Source: Sindora glabra
Taxonomy: Eukaryota > Streptophyta > Magnoliopsida > Fabales > Fabaceae
DNA: 64,000 nucleotides
Direction of reading: 5' to 3'
Assembly (NCBI GenBank): GCA_020226215.1
Contig: CM035230.1
Coordinates: 5,479,501 to 5,543,500, forward strand
The notes beneath the pieces are model-generated. The model did no database searches. It worked only from the letters and a program-made list of their open reading frames with translations, and had not been told where the DNA came from. How positions within the stretch are numbered: position 1 is the stretch's first letter; every line of letters starts with the position of its first letter. This document shows positions 36,678 to 49,668 of the stretch, piece after piece. A program made the position numbers and the translations under genes.

Positions 36678-39600
36678 TGTCATGACCCGACCTAATCGTG
36701 ACTAGCATCAATCCCATTACTAATTTCCACAAGCCTTAATACTTTTCACTTTTTCAATTTAATAAGAGTTTCCAAATTTTAAGGAGGACTTAAAATTTTA
36801 TTTTAAAATTTCTGTAGAAAAATGGATAAAGCTTTCCTTATTTTTGGACACTTCCTAAGGGCCACACTCCTTAAAATACAACACCTATATATATTTTCAG
36901 TTACGATAGATATGACAATATCAAGCATTCACATAATACTATACAAAGTCAAACTTATACACTGATAAACAACTTAACATATTGTATAAATCCAAAAATC
37001 TCTTTCTATGACACTGATTCTACTCTCAACTGTCAAATTCTTTAGTAAGGAAATCTTGGATCTCCACTGAAATAAGAAAGCTCAAATATGCTCATAAAAC
37101 TTGAAAACATTGAAAGTAAATAAAGTGAGTTACGTAAACTTAGTGAGCATATATCTATCGTTATCTTGCAAGAAATCAATTTTATAATTAACTTTCATAA
37201 ATTAAACATGTTCTAACTTAAAATGTTAACAAACCCATATTTCCTAGATTTTTGAAACATATGAAACCAAGCCTATAATAAGAATTCTCCTGCACATAAC
37301 TTTATATCTCCTATCTCAAATAACCCATCCCAGGTAGACATCACAATCATAAATAGCCATTCAAGCTGAACATAGATAATTCATCTCATTCACATCAAGC
37401 TAATGTAATCATGTCAAACAATAATATCCAACCATAGACAATTTCTAACATCACATCTTATCATATATCCAGTAACAGTAAGCATACATGTAGTCCTTTT
37501 TAATTTACAGGCCAATTCCATATTTTCTCAATTGTTCATAGGGAATTTCCTATTGATCTTTCAAGTCAATCTTATATTCTTCTCAATTGTTAGTTAGGAA
37601 TTTCCTATCCGACTCATATATCAATTTTATATCCTTTATAATTATTTACCAAGAATTCTCCATCTGACTTTTACATTATTCATCACCATTCACAATTTCT
37701 AATGTCACTACTGACATGAACCTTAATCAATAAACATAGGAGAGCTCAACTCATACATCACAATTATTTATAACATTTCAATACAAAGTCATAGTTTCAT
37801 CACTAGACTATACCAAGTACACAGTAACATATACGTGAGTATATAGCAATGTTGTTATGTTTTTTTATATGGCTATAACACAGATGCCATTGTACGCAAA
37901 CACAATCTATCAATGGTTAGAAACAACACTAGCATGCTTCCACTGTGTACTCTGATCTAATAATATTCTTTCAATATACCACAAAACTAAATTTATGCTT
38001 GAATATAAATATATTTATATAGGAATATATAATCAATATTAACAATAAGAAAAATTCATCAATGATGAGATATATACTCATCTGGTGGAGCATGTTAACT
38101 ATAGGAGCTTAGAATGGTTCATTTTGTTCTTCTCTCATTTTCCTAGTTTACTACCATGTACAAGAATATTATGAATATGAAAATACTATTCTTGTATTTC
38201 CTAACATAGGCTTATGCATTCAAACACCAAAATATTAACTTTTATAAAATAAATGTAGGAGCAATCCAATATTTTAGAACCTCTATTCATTATTTTATTA
38301 GTATCATGGCAATTGTTGAAATAGAATGATAAAATAAGACTTTCTGATCCAATCATGAAATAATTGATATATTAAGATCTTATTCTGTGAGAATGCTAAT
38401 TTGTGTCATTTTAGCATTTTGTTATATAAAAATCCTATTTTTGCATGCATCCCCAAATATCCTAAAATACTTTTAAAAATGAATTTTCTAAAATATACGA
38501 TTATTAGCAAAAATATTATTATATAATACTCTAAAAATACTCAAGTCTCATCACATTAATGTCCTTTAGCATAAATTTATATGTTTAAGATTTATCATCA
38601 TGCACAGGTTTCCAAAGACATATAATTACCATATAGAGAAAATATTAGAAATTAATCCTGTAAAAAGTATTTATTCATTCCACTCCACTATGGTATATCA
38701 TCACTTCTTTTATTTTAAAAGTACTAGCTAGTGAAATTAAAATATATCATTTTATAAAGATTTTTTTAATCAACTCACACAAGTGGCACTCTTATTATTT
38801 AATAATCTTAAAAAACCCTATTCTTAAGATAATCAAAGTTACACATTACATGATTGAACTTTCTTAAATCATTAGTAGTTTATTCAAATATTGGAATGTG
38901 ATGTTCCATGTATGTCCTGATCATTTTCCTTTAACATTTTATAAGATAGAAAAATCATGCTCCCCAACTTCATTAAAAACTTCAAAATATCTATTCATAT
39001 ATATATATATATAGCAATCCTCTAAAATAACCTCTAATCCTCTCAAAATCTTAAAATGCAATATTTTAGCAATGCTTTAATCAGTTCATACCAACATCTT
39101 ATAGCTCAAATCCTGCATGTATATATATTTATATTTTTATTGTTATTAATTTTTGTTTATCATTATTATTTTATTTTTTTTCCTAACTTATATTCAAAAC
39201 ATACCCAGATAAAGCTGCTTGGTGAAACTACTCATGGTGACTTGCAGGCAACAAGAATACGGCGGCCGGAAAAATAAAGGAGATCGCGCTAGAGGATGAA
39301 AGTGATTTCCACTGTTTTTCAGTCTTCAATCTGTATCTTCTTCAAGCACAAACCTACACAGAGGAGCGCCACAGACGAGTGGCTAAACTGGCGGTGCTGA
39401 TGCCGGCTGCAGAAAGTTTCGAAAGCAACAGCTATACCAGTTGGTAGTGGAAGCTCCACCCGCGGAATCCCCTTCTTCTGCTACCATTTGAGCCAGCAGC
39501 AGCAAAAGAGAAAAGGAAGTGTGACAGTACGCCAGCAATAGCTAAAGTTGGCATCACAAGAAGAAGAAAGAATAGCACTTGAAATAGTAACAGACACATG

Positions 39601-40522
39601 CTGGAACGCTGACTACATGAGAAAACAGTAGCTTCTCCCCGCTAAAAGTAGTGCTGCTACTTACGGTGAGTCTTGCCACCAACAACGGCAAGTGACCAAA
39701 GAAGAAAGAACAATCACGGCACGGCAGATTGAAGGCTGGGCAAAGAAAACAGACACGTAGCAAAGAGGGCGTCCAGTTAGGAAAAGAACAGCAGCACGAA
39801 AAGAGAAAGAAAAGAGGAAAACAGTAGAGAGAAAGGGCGGTCGGGTGGAGCGGAGAGAGAAGGAGCTGGCCAAGAATTCTGTTTTTTTATAAAAGGAGGT
39901 ACTAGATTTCTTTTATAAATAAAGAGGGAGGAAGGCAGCAGCTAGTATGCCGGTTAATGAAGAAAAATGCTGCTAAGAAAATAATAAAATAAAGGCAAGA
40001 GAGAGAAAATAAAACAAAAGTTATGGGATATAATCCGGTGCTTCACTCACCATATATAATAATCCTTCTTTTAAATCTCATCCATTCATCTCTATATTAA
40101 GATTAATCTTAGTTATTCATTATTTTTAAAATCCATTCTATTTAGAATTTCAATCCCCATCTCTAAATAATTATTTTAAACTTTCACAATTTTCAAAATA
40201 ATTTTAACAACTTCAAATAAGTTATTCATAAATTCTTACACCCATGGTCAATAAAATTATTTCCAATGAATGAGAAATTTCTTAGAAAAATGATCCTATA
40301 AAAACAAATGCCTTTCAAATGTTTTCATCAACATTATTTTAATATTCCAAAATCCGCTAAAAGAAAAAAAATTAAAAACTAAATATTAACTAAATAAATA
40401 TTAAATAAAAATAGGTAATTACAAACATTTAAATTTGTGAAAACTTAAATATTAACCAAATAAATAATTGACCATAAATCTTAAAATTTATATAATTTTA
40501 TATTTAAACTAGGAATATTACA
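36678..40522 (-). mobile_element. Family H solo LTR H5 (minus, 3845 bp) nested in G6
   Basis: On the plus strand it opens TGTCATGACCCGACC and closes GGAATATTACA, the complements of the H end and start. CCATT at 36673-36677 and at 40523-40527 is an exact TSD. It shares the 'cacttcctaagggccacactcc' region with H4. The complement of its leader (39240-39900) is relatively GC-rich and purine-rich. Short frames on the minus strand at 39554-39873 are low-complexity. Three TA-rich patches occur (for example 38998-39013). Nothing in it encodes a known protein. Confidence 0.9.
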
Positions 40523-41104
40523 CCATTTTGCTTAATAACTTGAGTAAGTATCATTTTAAGGAAAATATTATCAAGAATCTATTATATGATAATTAGTTAA
40601 ATGTATCAGTATATATCTAAACTCTTATAGTGAAAACTCTTTAAAAAAAAAGAGAAAAGTAGCCATTCATTAAGTAATTTTATTACTCACACTTGTGTGT
40701 GCTGTTTCTTTTATAGATACTATTTGTGATCCTAATGAGACAAATTAATATATGTACTAGATCCCTTTCCCACTCCATAAAGGCACGCCAGAGTAAAAGT
40801 TTATGAAATATTTTAGTTTAGTTTATTTGGTAAAGAGTACTCCTTCTCAAGTGTTATGTATATATTAATAGTAGTGCATTTGTATACTTTCGAAACTTCT
40901 GTATATATTATTTTTATCATATGTATTAGTATAAATTAGTTTTCTCTCACATCTATTTGTTCTAATACCTATATAATCGCAAGTATTTTTCCTACTATAT
41001 TGTAATAAGTAAAAGTGGTAAGAAATTTGTAGAGTGTCAAGGCTTATAAAGGTATTTGGTTAGTGGATCTACACTAATTAGATATCTTTATGCTGATCAC
41101 AATA

Positions 41105-41780
41105 CTTTATTTTATTGTTTTCTAGGTGTTTTCTCTCTCCTTTCTTATTTTTTCCTTTTTCATCTCAATATTCCTATGTAAAAATTGACTTCCCTTCTTT
41201 ATTTTTACTTTTTTTCTTCTCTCAAGGACAACTCTCTTCTCTTATCTTCTCTCTTTCTTACTACACAATCTCGTGCTTCTCTCTCTTCGTCTTTATCATC
41301 ACTCAGTTATTTCTTTTCTTTTCTCCATTTACCATTGTTTTTGCTCATTAAAACTCCACTAGTTGTCGCATTTGTCTTCTTCATTTCCTCTCAAGCCACC
41401 ACCTGTGCTTGGGGAGTGAACCAATTGCTGAATGCAGTTGTGAAGCTGTTTGAATAGGGAATAGGGAGCCATCGGTCCCCTTCTTTTGCTAAGCATTCTT
41501 CTTGCCTTTACCACTAGCCAAGTTTCCAATAACATTTTGGAGTAAAGGTGTCCTTGTTATACATGCCTCCTCGCCAAACTACTGCTCACTGGTGCTACAA
41601 AGAGGAACCCAAGCATGACAAAAACAACATCATAGGGTTATTTGGCCTTTCCTCCTTACCAGCAATCTGGTCTGCCCTTGTTTATCCCTTGTACCCTATT
41701 TCACTATAATGTTGAACTCTATTTCTCCTTAGTCACATAACTTAATTAAAAGGAAAAAGAGCATTAGCATAATAACATTA
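41105..41780. other. Unassigned T/C-rich stretch
   Basis: 41105-41345 is dense in CT and resembles the leaders of H LTRs in composition, though I could not align it to one. 41360-41700 has higher GC than its surroundings and no frame longer than 90 codons; the frames at 41115-41457 are Phe/Leu/Ser runs. It may be a decayed H leader or a fragment of another element. Confidence 0.35.
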
Positions 41781-42933
41781 AGTCATTAATGAAGTATGTT
41801 TTGAATTAATATCATACACTTATTATTCAAATAGCTTTTAGTCTTGAAATATTCATATGTTATATTTATTGTTAAAATAATTAATAAAATACTTATGGTA
41901 GAGGTGGTATCAGAGCATGATTTTGATCTAGGTATAAAGCAAGACCGAAGTTATAAGGGGAAAAAGGGGTATAAGGTGGGACTAAAGCTACAAGGAGGAA
42001 ATCTTGGATATCAACTATGGCCATTTGGTGAATTTTTACCAATGGCTACTATAGTCATTCTCTATATTGCTATGCATTATGTTTTGATATTGATATTTGG
42101 TTAACCTTGGGTGATTTTATCTAATGTGATATGATTGAGTTTGGTTAGTTATTTGGATAATTAATGAATACTTAAGAAAACGTTGTGTGTACAATTAGTG
42201 TTTGTGATAATATTTGGTGAATAAATAATTATGAATTTATACTTGTATAAATTATTATTGTTGAACTTTGAAATAGAATTGAAAGGGTATTGTTGTCATA
42301 ACAATTTATGTGATTTGTCGTTAAACATATATGGATGTGATTTGTAATTATTGATTGTAAATTTGATTCACTGATCAAATGAATTTGAGTCAGATTGTAG
42401 ATTTAGATGAAGCCAAGTTACAAGCTTATTTGTAAAATTGGATCTTGGTTGAAATCTTTAATTGTGAGTTGTTGATTATGAGTTGTTCTATAAAAAATTT
42501 CCAGAATCATTTATTAATAGTGTGTAGAATGTATTGAGAATGCAGTGAATAACTAATGTTGATGTAAATAACATTTGTTACATGATTAAATAAAAGATGG
42601 GACACGAGAGATGTGTTCATAAATTGCATGGTGACCTTTAAATTATGTTTAAGGCACTTATTTATCTTTAAGTTGCTTGAAATTGTTTAGCACACAGGTA
42701 AGCATGTTAGCTTAAGCTTAGCAAGATTGATTTGCTAGATTATTTAAACACCAAAGAGTCATTTAATTGTGTTTAAATTAAGTAGTATAGAAAATTGCTT
42801 AGAAAAGAGAAAGAAACATTAGTTTAGCTTATATGATGATGCATAGAATTGATACATAGGCCATTGACAATTATTTGCAATCATGTTTAACTTCTTGAAA
42901 ATTTGAGGATAAATTTTCTTAAGACGGAGAACT
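41781..42933 (+). mobile_element. Second H internal region, 5' part rearranged
   Basis: 42020-42933 copies 4690-5585 almost end to end and stops at the same polypurine-like tract (AAGACGGAGAACT) before an H LTR. 41790-41890 matches G6 36266-36365. Between them stand TGGTATCAGAGC and a two-unit 37 bp repeat. Compared with the first internal region, the stretch between primer site and G-like module is missing or displaced. No LTR end precedes the primer site here. No coding sequence was found. Confidence 0.62.
41905..41916 (+). promoter_or_regulatory. Primer-binding-site sequence TGGTATCAGAGC
   Basis: It is an exact 12-base match to the tRNA-Met-type primer site of plant LTR retrotransposons, in the same 'gaggtggtat' context as at 3786. 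It follows G-like module sequence instead of an LTR end. Confidence 0.6.
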
Positions 42934-45900
42934 TGTAATATTCTAAGTCAAAATCTAAATTTTTATAAAATTTGATGCTTGGGGTAATTATTCATTTATT
43001 TATTCAATTAATATGTGGTTTTAATTTATTTTCTATATTTTTTAGAATTGTGAAAATTGAAAATATTTATTTTAGAATTTCTAAATTTATCAAATTATTA
43101 CAAATATATATTTATAAATATTAAGGAAAGATTAGAAGCAATTGAGTTAAAATTGTAAATGAAATTAATTTTATAAAAATAAGTTTTGGAATTAAATTAA
43201 CAATTGAAATTGAATTTGATAAAATCAAAAGGCTAAGATTTATGAGGGAAAATGAGCTTAGAGAGGGCGGGAAACATGGGGTCATTTCTTGTAGCTCAAA
43301 TTTTAACACATTTCTCTCTTTTTCTTCTCTTTATGTACCTGATCCCCCTCTCTTTCTATTTTCAAATTTTCTTCTCTCTTTTCTTTTTTTTATAATTTTC
43401 AAAACCTTCCTATTTTAAAATAAAAACAAAAAAAAAATAACATAACTTTTACCTCTTTCTCTTTCACAACACCAAGATTATCATTTCCCTCACCACCTTT
43501 TTCTTCCTTCTCTTCCTTTCTTCTCTTTTTTTTTTTCGCCGCCCCATCCTCATCTTTGCTTATTGCAACACTGCTATTGAATGGAATTTTCTTCTCTAAG
43601 CTAATTGTGGTTATTGGCAGCATGTGTGGGCTGCAATTTTATAGTTCAGTTTCTCTAAGACACCAAGTACCTTTTTCAACTAACTACTGTGAGCTATTGT
43701 TGGATGTTGTTAGGTTGCTCTCTTCCTCTTTCTTTTGTTGTTAGCTTGTGGGTGTGATTCACGGCCAGCTTTAGATAATAGTAGGGGAGTCATGATTTCT
43801 CATCAAATGCTAGTGATTTGCTGCTTTTCTGGCATTGGTGAGCTACCGACAACCCTCTTAAGAGGTAATAAAATTTTCTACACCATTAATTTGTCTGATC
43901 TTTGCTATTTTGGGGTTAATTTGAAGATAAGTTTACTTGTATGTAATAAAGATGATAGTTCATATGAAACAAAAATAATTTTATGATGGAAAATTGCTAA
44001 AATAGGATAAGTAAAACATACATGGATTTTTATTCTATTATTTTGATAGATTTATTTATGAATCAAGGAAACTAATTTTTATATACAAATAAGATGGGCG
44101 ATGATAGTTTAAAAAGAGAGAGAGAATACAATTTCTATGCAATAAAGTGGCTAATAAACATAAGTAAAACTATTTTAAAGTGTCATATAATATTTCCATT
44201 GATAGTTGTATATTTAGAAAATCCATTCTTAAATGTATATTTGAGAAACATGATGATCCATAAGAAAAATATGATTTTTATATTGTAAAATGCTAGAATA
44301 ATATGAATATAGCATTGTTATAGTATCAAGTTTTAATACTTTGATCATCATTTTTGCCTCTATAGGGTAATTGACATAGCAATGATTTGAAACTCTAGAA
44401 TACTAGGCTACTATGCTCAGAATATATTTGTATCATAAAAGTTAATATTTTGGTATTTTAAGTTAATCTAAGCAAATCCTTTAAATATGGTGTTTAAATT
44501 ATATAAGCTTACATTGATTTTATGATTTAATCTCAAAAATAAAAAGAATGCTAGAATCTAAGATAAAAAGTAGCATACTTAGATTACTAGTTAATACCTA
44601 AGAAGTACTATTATATTATGATTTAAATAAGGATTTGTAATATGTGAAAACAAAATAAGTAATGTTTATATAATTATAATTCATCTTTTTAAATAATGAA
44701 AATAAGAGGAAATTATGAAAAGTTGAATATGGATGCTTTAAAACTTTCAAAGGTGGATCAACATTACCAGGTGAATATATATCTCACCACTGAACTTTTA
44801 TCTAAATGAAAAGATTTATATATTGTGAATTGTATTTTTCTTATTGATAGTACCAATTCTATATTCCTACATCTGTATATCTATACTCATGCATAAACTC
44901 AGTTCTATCGAATATTATTAGATTAGAGTGCATAGTGGAAGTATGACAGTGTTATTTCTAGGTACTGATAGATTATTTTTTAATATAATGATATCTATAT
45001 GTTATGGCCTTATAGGAGAACATAATGGCATTGTTATATACTCATGCATATATTGTTGTGTGCTTGGTATTGTTTAGTGATGAAATTGTAACTTGTATTG
45101 GAATGTTATAAACAATTATGAAATGAGAGTTAAGCTCTCACGTGTATGTTATCTACAAATTTTACCATGTATAGCATAGGAAATGGTGAATTATGCTAGA
45201 GTAATGACATTAGAAATTGTGAATGAAGATGGAGTAATGATGTGAAAGCCGAATGATAAATTCCCAACAAAAAATTATGAAAGATATAAAATTGATCTAA
45301 GAACTGATGGTAAATTCCCGATGAGCAACTGAGAAAAATATAGTATCGACCTAAAAGTGCTATAGGTATGTTTACTATAACTAAATGTGTGATATTGGAA
45401 CATATTTGTGATTGAATATTACAGTTGGTATGATTAAGATGATTTATTAGTGTTTAAGCCTAAATGACTATTTGTGATTGTGATGTTTATCCAAAATGAG
45501 TAATGTGTGATACGATCACAAGAGTGTGTGCTATTGAATAATTGACATTATTATGATTTATAATGAATAGTATAGAATTTGAACTGTATGTAGGTGAAGA
45601 TGTCATCTAAGGTTCTATTTTACACATTTAAAAATGCAGGAAATTTGAGTTACATTTATCTTGCTTATTGATTTTCAAAAAGAACACATTTGAATTAAGA
45701 ATTCAAAGTAGTAGATATACGCTCACTAAGTTCTTACAACTCACTCTATATTATTTTAAATGTTCTTATGTTGAAATTAGCATGTTTAAGCTTATTGCAT
45801 CTATAGAGAAGCAAAGATTGTCTAATAAAAAGATTTGAGAGTTAGGATTCTCTTTGAATTAAGATTAAAATTAGAAATAGAAATGATATTGATTCAACAT

Positions 45901-46197
45901 TTGATGTGTTGAATCATTTATCTATGTATTAATTTGAAACTATACTATACTATATGTTTCTTTGATGCTATCATATTTGAAAATATATAAGTTTTATACT
46001 TTAAGGAGTGTGGCTCTTGGGAAGTGTTCAAAAATAGGGGAGACTCTAATCATTTTTCCATAAAAATTTAAAATTGAATTTTAATTCTCATTTGAAATTT
46101 GGATACTCTCATTGTATAGAAAAAGTGAAAAGTGTTACGGCTTGTGGAAACCAAATATTAGGATCTACATCAGTTACGATTAGGTTAGGTCGTGACT
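42934..46197 (+). mobile_element. Family H LTR H6 (about 3264 bp)
   Basis: It starts TGTAATATTCTAAGTC directly after the polypurine-like tract, so it is a 3' LTR. It ends near GTTAGGTCGTGAC. It has the T/C-rich leader (43310-43560), the block 'ttaccaggtgaatatatatctcacc' (44764-44788), the 'atgacagtgttatttctaggtactg' block shared with H2 (10640), and the H-type end 'ggcttgtggaaa..ttaggatctac'. Short frames at 43399-43986 fall in the leader and show no family resemblance. No 5' partner LTR is next to the internal region. Confidence 0.8.
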
Positions 46198-46789
46198 TCA
46201 TTAGGTATACTATATACTCATTTTATTGTTAAATCAAATTACAAGTACTAATTATAGAACTAATAGAGCAAATTAATACTTATATAAGGACCTTCTAGTC
46301 TCCCCATGACACCATGAGATACTTTTTCAATATAAAGTATAGTCTATACTTGTAAATGTAAGAGTAGATTATGAAGTAATACTTATGAAAATAAACTCAG
46401 AGTTTAATCCTATTACAATATATTCTTTTTATCAAGTACCCTCACCTGAAAGCTCTGCTAGTAATGATACTTTTTTTCCTCTATAGAGATAGATCTATAG
46501 GAATGGGACCCCAATGGAACCAACTAAAAGTCTGCACCATCGTTGTATTGTGTAAATTGTATTTTTGTATAAATAATTTTTGGATGTGTATATATATGTA
46601 TATTTGACTTTAAAACTTTTAATGTATATAGTTTATATTTTGAGTCTAGATATCTACATCCTCTGATAATATTAATTTAATAAAAAAAATTAGAATGTCA
46701 TATAGGCTTATAATGATATCTATTTAGTATGTTAGTACTAATTAGGTATCTTTACATTAGTCATGACAGCCATAAGAAGGATCATGACA
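46198..46789 (+). mobile_element. 3' end of family G LTR G7
   Basis: It matches the last ~600 bp of G9 (59000-59616): 'gacctt..cc', the SPESSASNDT-like frame at 46442-46471, 'ggcttataatgatatc', the doubled 'taattagg'-type motif and the end GGATCATGACA. It lies between H6 and the copia gag relic. G7 was therefore the host of the H6 element and had itself landed in the copia element. Confidence 0.65.
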
Positions 46790-46839
46790 CATAACTAGTA
46801 TCTGATACCGAATAATCATCAAAATTTTAAGATAAGTTT

Positions 46840-47670
46840 ACCTGAATTGTAAGCTTCTAAAAGTTTTTTTTCATGGTCTTGAGATAAGCTTTACAATTTC
46901 GCCTCCAATGGTCATCTACTCCACAATGATAGTAGATGCCATTAGGATCCTTTTCCTTTCCTTTCCTTTCTTCTATACACCTCTTTTAGGTTTCTTAACC
47001 TTAGCTTTAAAATTTTTCTTATGCTTTTTCTTTCCCTTCTTGGTCTTAGAAGAAGCACTAATCATTTGTATAGGCTGTTCCTTTTTAAAAGTAGTTTTAA
47101 TATTCTTAAAGATATTTAGTAACTTTGTAAAGGTGACCTTTATCTTATTCATGAAGAAATTCATGAAAGACTACCCATATGACTTCAAAAGGTAAGGCAA
47201 TATGATGTTAACCACATGATCATTACAAATTAGATGATCAACTCAAGCCAGTCATTCTATAAGACCAATCATCTTAAGCATATAAATTAATATAAATGAC
47301 CTCTTATTCATCTTATAATTGAACAATTCATAAGTACCTTGAATTTCTCAATATGAGCATGCCCTTTGTATAACTTTGACAAATGCAGAATTATCTCAAA
47401 AGGAGCCATATTTTCATACTACTTCTAAAGTTTAAGAAACATTGAGGCCAGCATAACACATGTTTTATGAACAATATCTTCTTTATGTTTCTTGTAAGCA
47501 ACAAAGTAAAACTTATATACTTACTTGAAACATTCAAATAAAGGTACAAAAGGGTCCTTCTCAAGGACATGGGCTATCTTTTCTTGCTTGAGGATAAACT
47601 TCAAGTTTTATAGCTAGTCCATATAAGTTAAGATAGTCAGCTTATTAATAATTAATATGTTTTTTTAAGG
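46840..47670 (-). pseudogene. Ty1/copia gag pseudogene
   Basis: Minus-strand translation gives, in order, pieces typical of the copia capsid (UBN2-type gag): LTILTYMD near 47640, KIAHVLEKDP (~47580), VMLASMFLKL (~47450), PFEIILHLSKLY (~47385), ILPYLLKSYG and MNFFMNKIKVTFTKLLNIF (47164 down), and a Lys-rich linker. A CCHC zinc knuckle follows at 46893-46934, read Y-YH-C-GVDD-H-WRRN-C, with the first Cys changed to Tyr. These correspond to the usual 'LTGPNYVDWK', 'HVLEKDP', 'MLASM', 'LQSLP', 'MNK...LLNML' and 'HWKRNC' landmarks. Several stops and small shifts break it. Protease and later domains are absent because the G7 end cuts it at 46789. Confidence 0.82.
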
Positions 47671-47961
47671 AGATGTTACTTTTTATTTTCAAGAACTTAT
47701 AATAAGAATAAAATGGATTAATATCTAAGTATGATGTTCAATTTTATATAGATATTAATAAAATGAACTCCTCTTATTCTTTTTCAATTCTAATCACCCT
47801 TTATTTTAGAATTAGATCATCATGTTGGATGATAATTATGATCCCAGTTTAATTTATTTGATATTGATGGAGATAAAGGAAACTAAATAGATTACACTTA
47901 GTAGACAACTAAACTTGTCAAATACATTCCAATATAACTCCAAATCATTAGGTTAATAATT
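47671..47961 (-). mobile_element. Leader of the copia relic, possible decayed LTR end
   Basis: It lies upstream of gag on the minus strand. At 47823 the minus strand reads 'catccaaca' followed by TGATGATCTAATT, which could be a decayed CCAACA LTR end and primer site. If so, 47823-47961 is the last ~140 bp of a 5' LTR, possibly of family C. Similarity is weak. It is cut by G8. Confidence 0.35.
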
Positions 47962-49668
47962 TATCATGACCTAATTTTTAAGCCATTGAAACCAACATGA
48001 AGATATCAAATGGATATCTTTACAAGCTTTTTTAAACCAGTCTAACTTTTAAATCTAATCATTTTTAGAAAGTATACATGATGCAAAAACAAAAATTTGA
48101 AAAAAAAAATGAAAAGTTTTTTTTCCCTATTGAGTTAGAAATTAGTCATATACAATTAATGATGCATAATATTTTAAACATATTTTTTCTAAAAGTAGTT
48201 AGTAAAATAATTAGACAAATCCTTTTTTTTATTCTTTATGAGAAAAAAATTAAGAATTAGATGCATGGTAATTTCCAGTGGAGTCAAAATCCAAGCCAAG
48301 GATAAGGAGTTTTCTTTTTTAAATAAGAAATAATTGAAAAATAATGACCTTTAAAAGGTAAAAAAATACTAATGAAAGATTATAGAAGTATATTAGAAAG
48401 TTATTACTCAAGCAGATTCTCAAATAAATAATTTTTCAAAAATTTTTTAGAAGAAATGTATTCTCATATAAGATTATAAAGGATCTAAAAACATAAACTT
48501 ATGAAACTTGTTTGAATAACATTTTCTCAAAAATTCCTCAAGAAACTAAAAAGATATTTCTAAAATAAACTTTCTGAAAATTAAGCAATGGATTTGCTTA
48601 AAAGTTCAAACTATGAAATAAACACAATAGAATTTCAAAAGTTCAAATTATGAAACAAACACAATAAGATAGGATCAAGATAAAAGAACTTAGAAAAATT
48701 AGAAAATCTATTTTGATTTAAAATACTTTAAAGATAACATTAAACTTAGGAGAAAATAAAAAAAAACCTAATAAATACTATTGGAGGAAATACTTAGAAA
48801 TATTTAGGAAAAGATTCATATTTACCTTTAACAAGGATTTGTAAAACCATATATTTTCCTTTATAAATCATCAACCACATCATTCAGTAAAGCTATGAAA
48901 TAATTAAGGTAAATAGTTGATAATATGCACCTAACTTAAAATATGCATCATATAAATAATTAAACATACATAGAAGGGTTATATCACAATCCAATAGTTA
49001 TAATTATATAAATACTCCAAAGATTAGATGATAATAATAGTACAAATATCTAAAATAGATAAATCATGGCAATTATCATGGAGACTAACTATTAATGGTA
49101 TTCATATCAACTTTAGATTTAGTACCTGGAACATAGGGAGGCGACTCATTTATTATTACAACTAGGCTCTTACAAACTATGCTACATAGTCATCCATAAA
49201 TAGTTCCCTATACATGCCACTAGATCTTAACAATTTTAATAAGTGCCATCATAAGCTAAAGTGTTCAAAAAAAAAATCAATAAATAGAGTGAGTAATAAA
49301 ATTACTCAATGAGATAGTTATAACATAAATTTTCTAATCAATTTTAATTCTAATAACCTTTATATATGTGTCATACATCAAAATTCATTTTTTTATTAAA
49401 AAATATTTCTCATTAAGCCATTCTTTATATTGTATTGGCAATACTTAGATAAAATATAATTTAATCAGATAGTTCAATAATGAAAACAATATAAGAATTT
49501 AAATGATTATTAAATACCATAGAATCATAAAAAGTTTCTCTTTATAATTTTGAACTAACCATAACTCTACATATCCCAGCCTTATGCCTCCCTCATACTT
49601 ACATTATTCCATAAGACTCAGAACACAAGGTGCCAAATCAATCTCCATAACTCTTTGTAAAGTCTCAT
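47962..49668 (-). mobile_element. Family G LTR G8 (minus), 3' part
   Basis: It opens TATCATGACCTAATTTTT, the complement of the G end, as in G2. Later blocks match the complement of G4: 'cccagccttatgcctccctc' at 49577 pairs with 'gggaggcataaatctggga'. 'gagtgagtaataaaattactca' (49288) is the family box. It is interrupted by C5 at 49669; where it resumes beyond 60593 I could not establish. Frames in it, such as 48078-48260, are AT-rich noise. Confidence 0.68.

Larger units (their letters stand above)
32887..41104 (+). mobile_element. Family G LTR G6, interrupted by H5, composite at 5' end
   Basis: It starts TGTAATATCCTAAGAAATAA after CTCAG. Its first ~600 bp match the G3 and G10 starts ('gagcaaaattta..aatcctagg..gtatacccaactagaattttt'). 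A second match to LTR positions ~50-150 occurs at 34130-34220, so ~1 kb of extra or duplicated sequence precedes the TATA box at 34658. The body runs to 36677, jumps H5, and resumes at 40528 with 'cattcattaagtaattttattactcac'. It ends near 41104 in 'tttatgctgatcacaata', lacking the last ~25 bp of the family. No coding sequence is visible. Confidence 0.68.

Noticed and set aside
39554..39873. Two minus-strand frames of 69-70 codons in H5
   Set aside because: They overlap each other in different frames and lie in the T/C-rich leader of a solo LTR.
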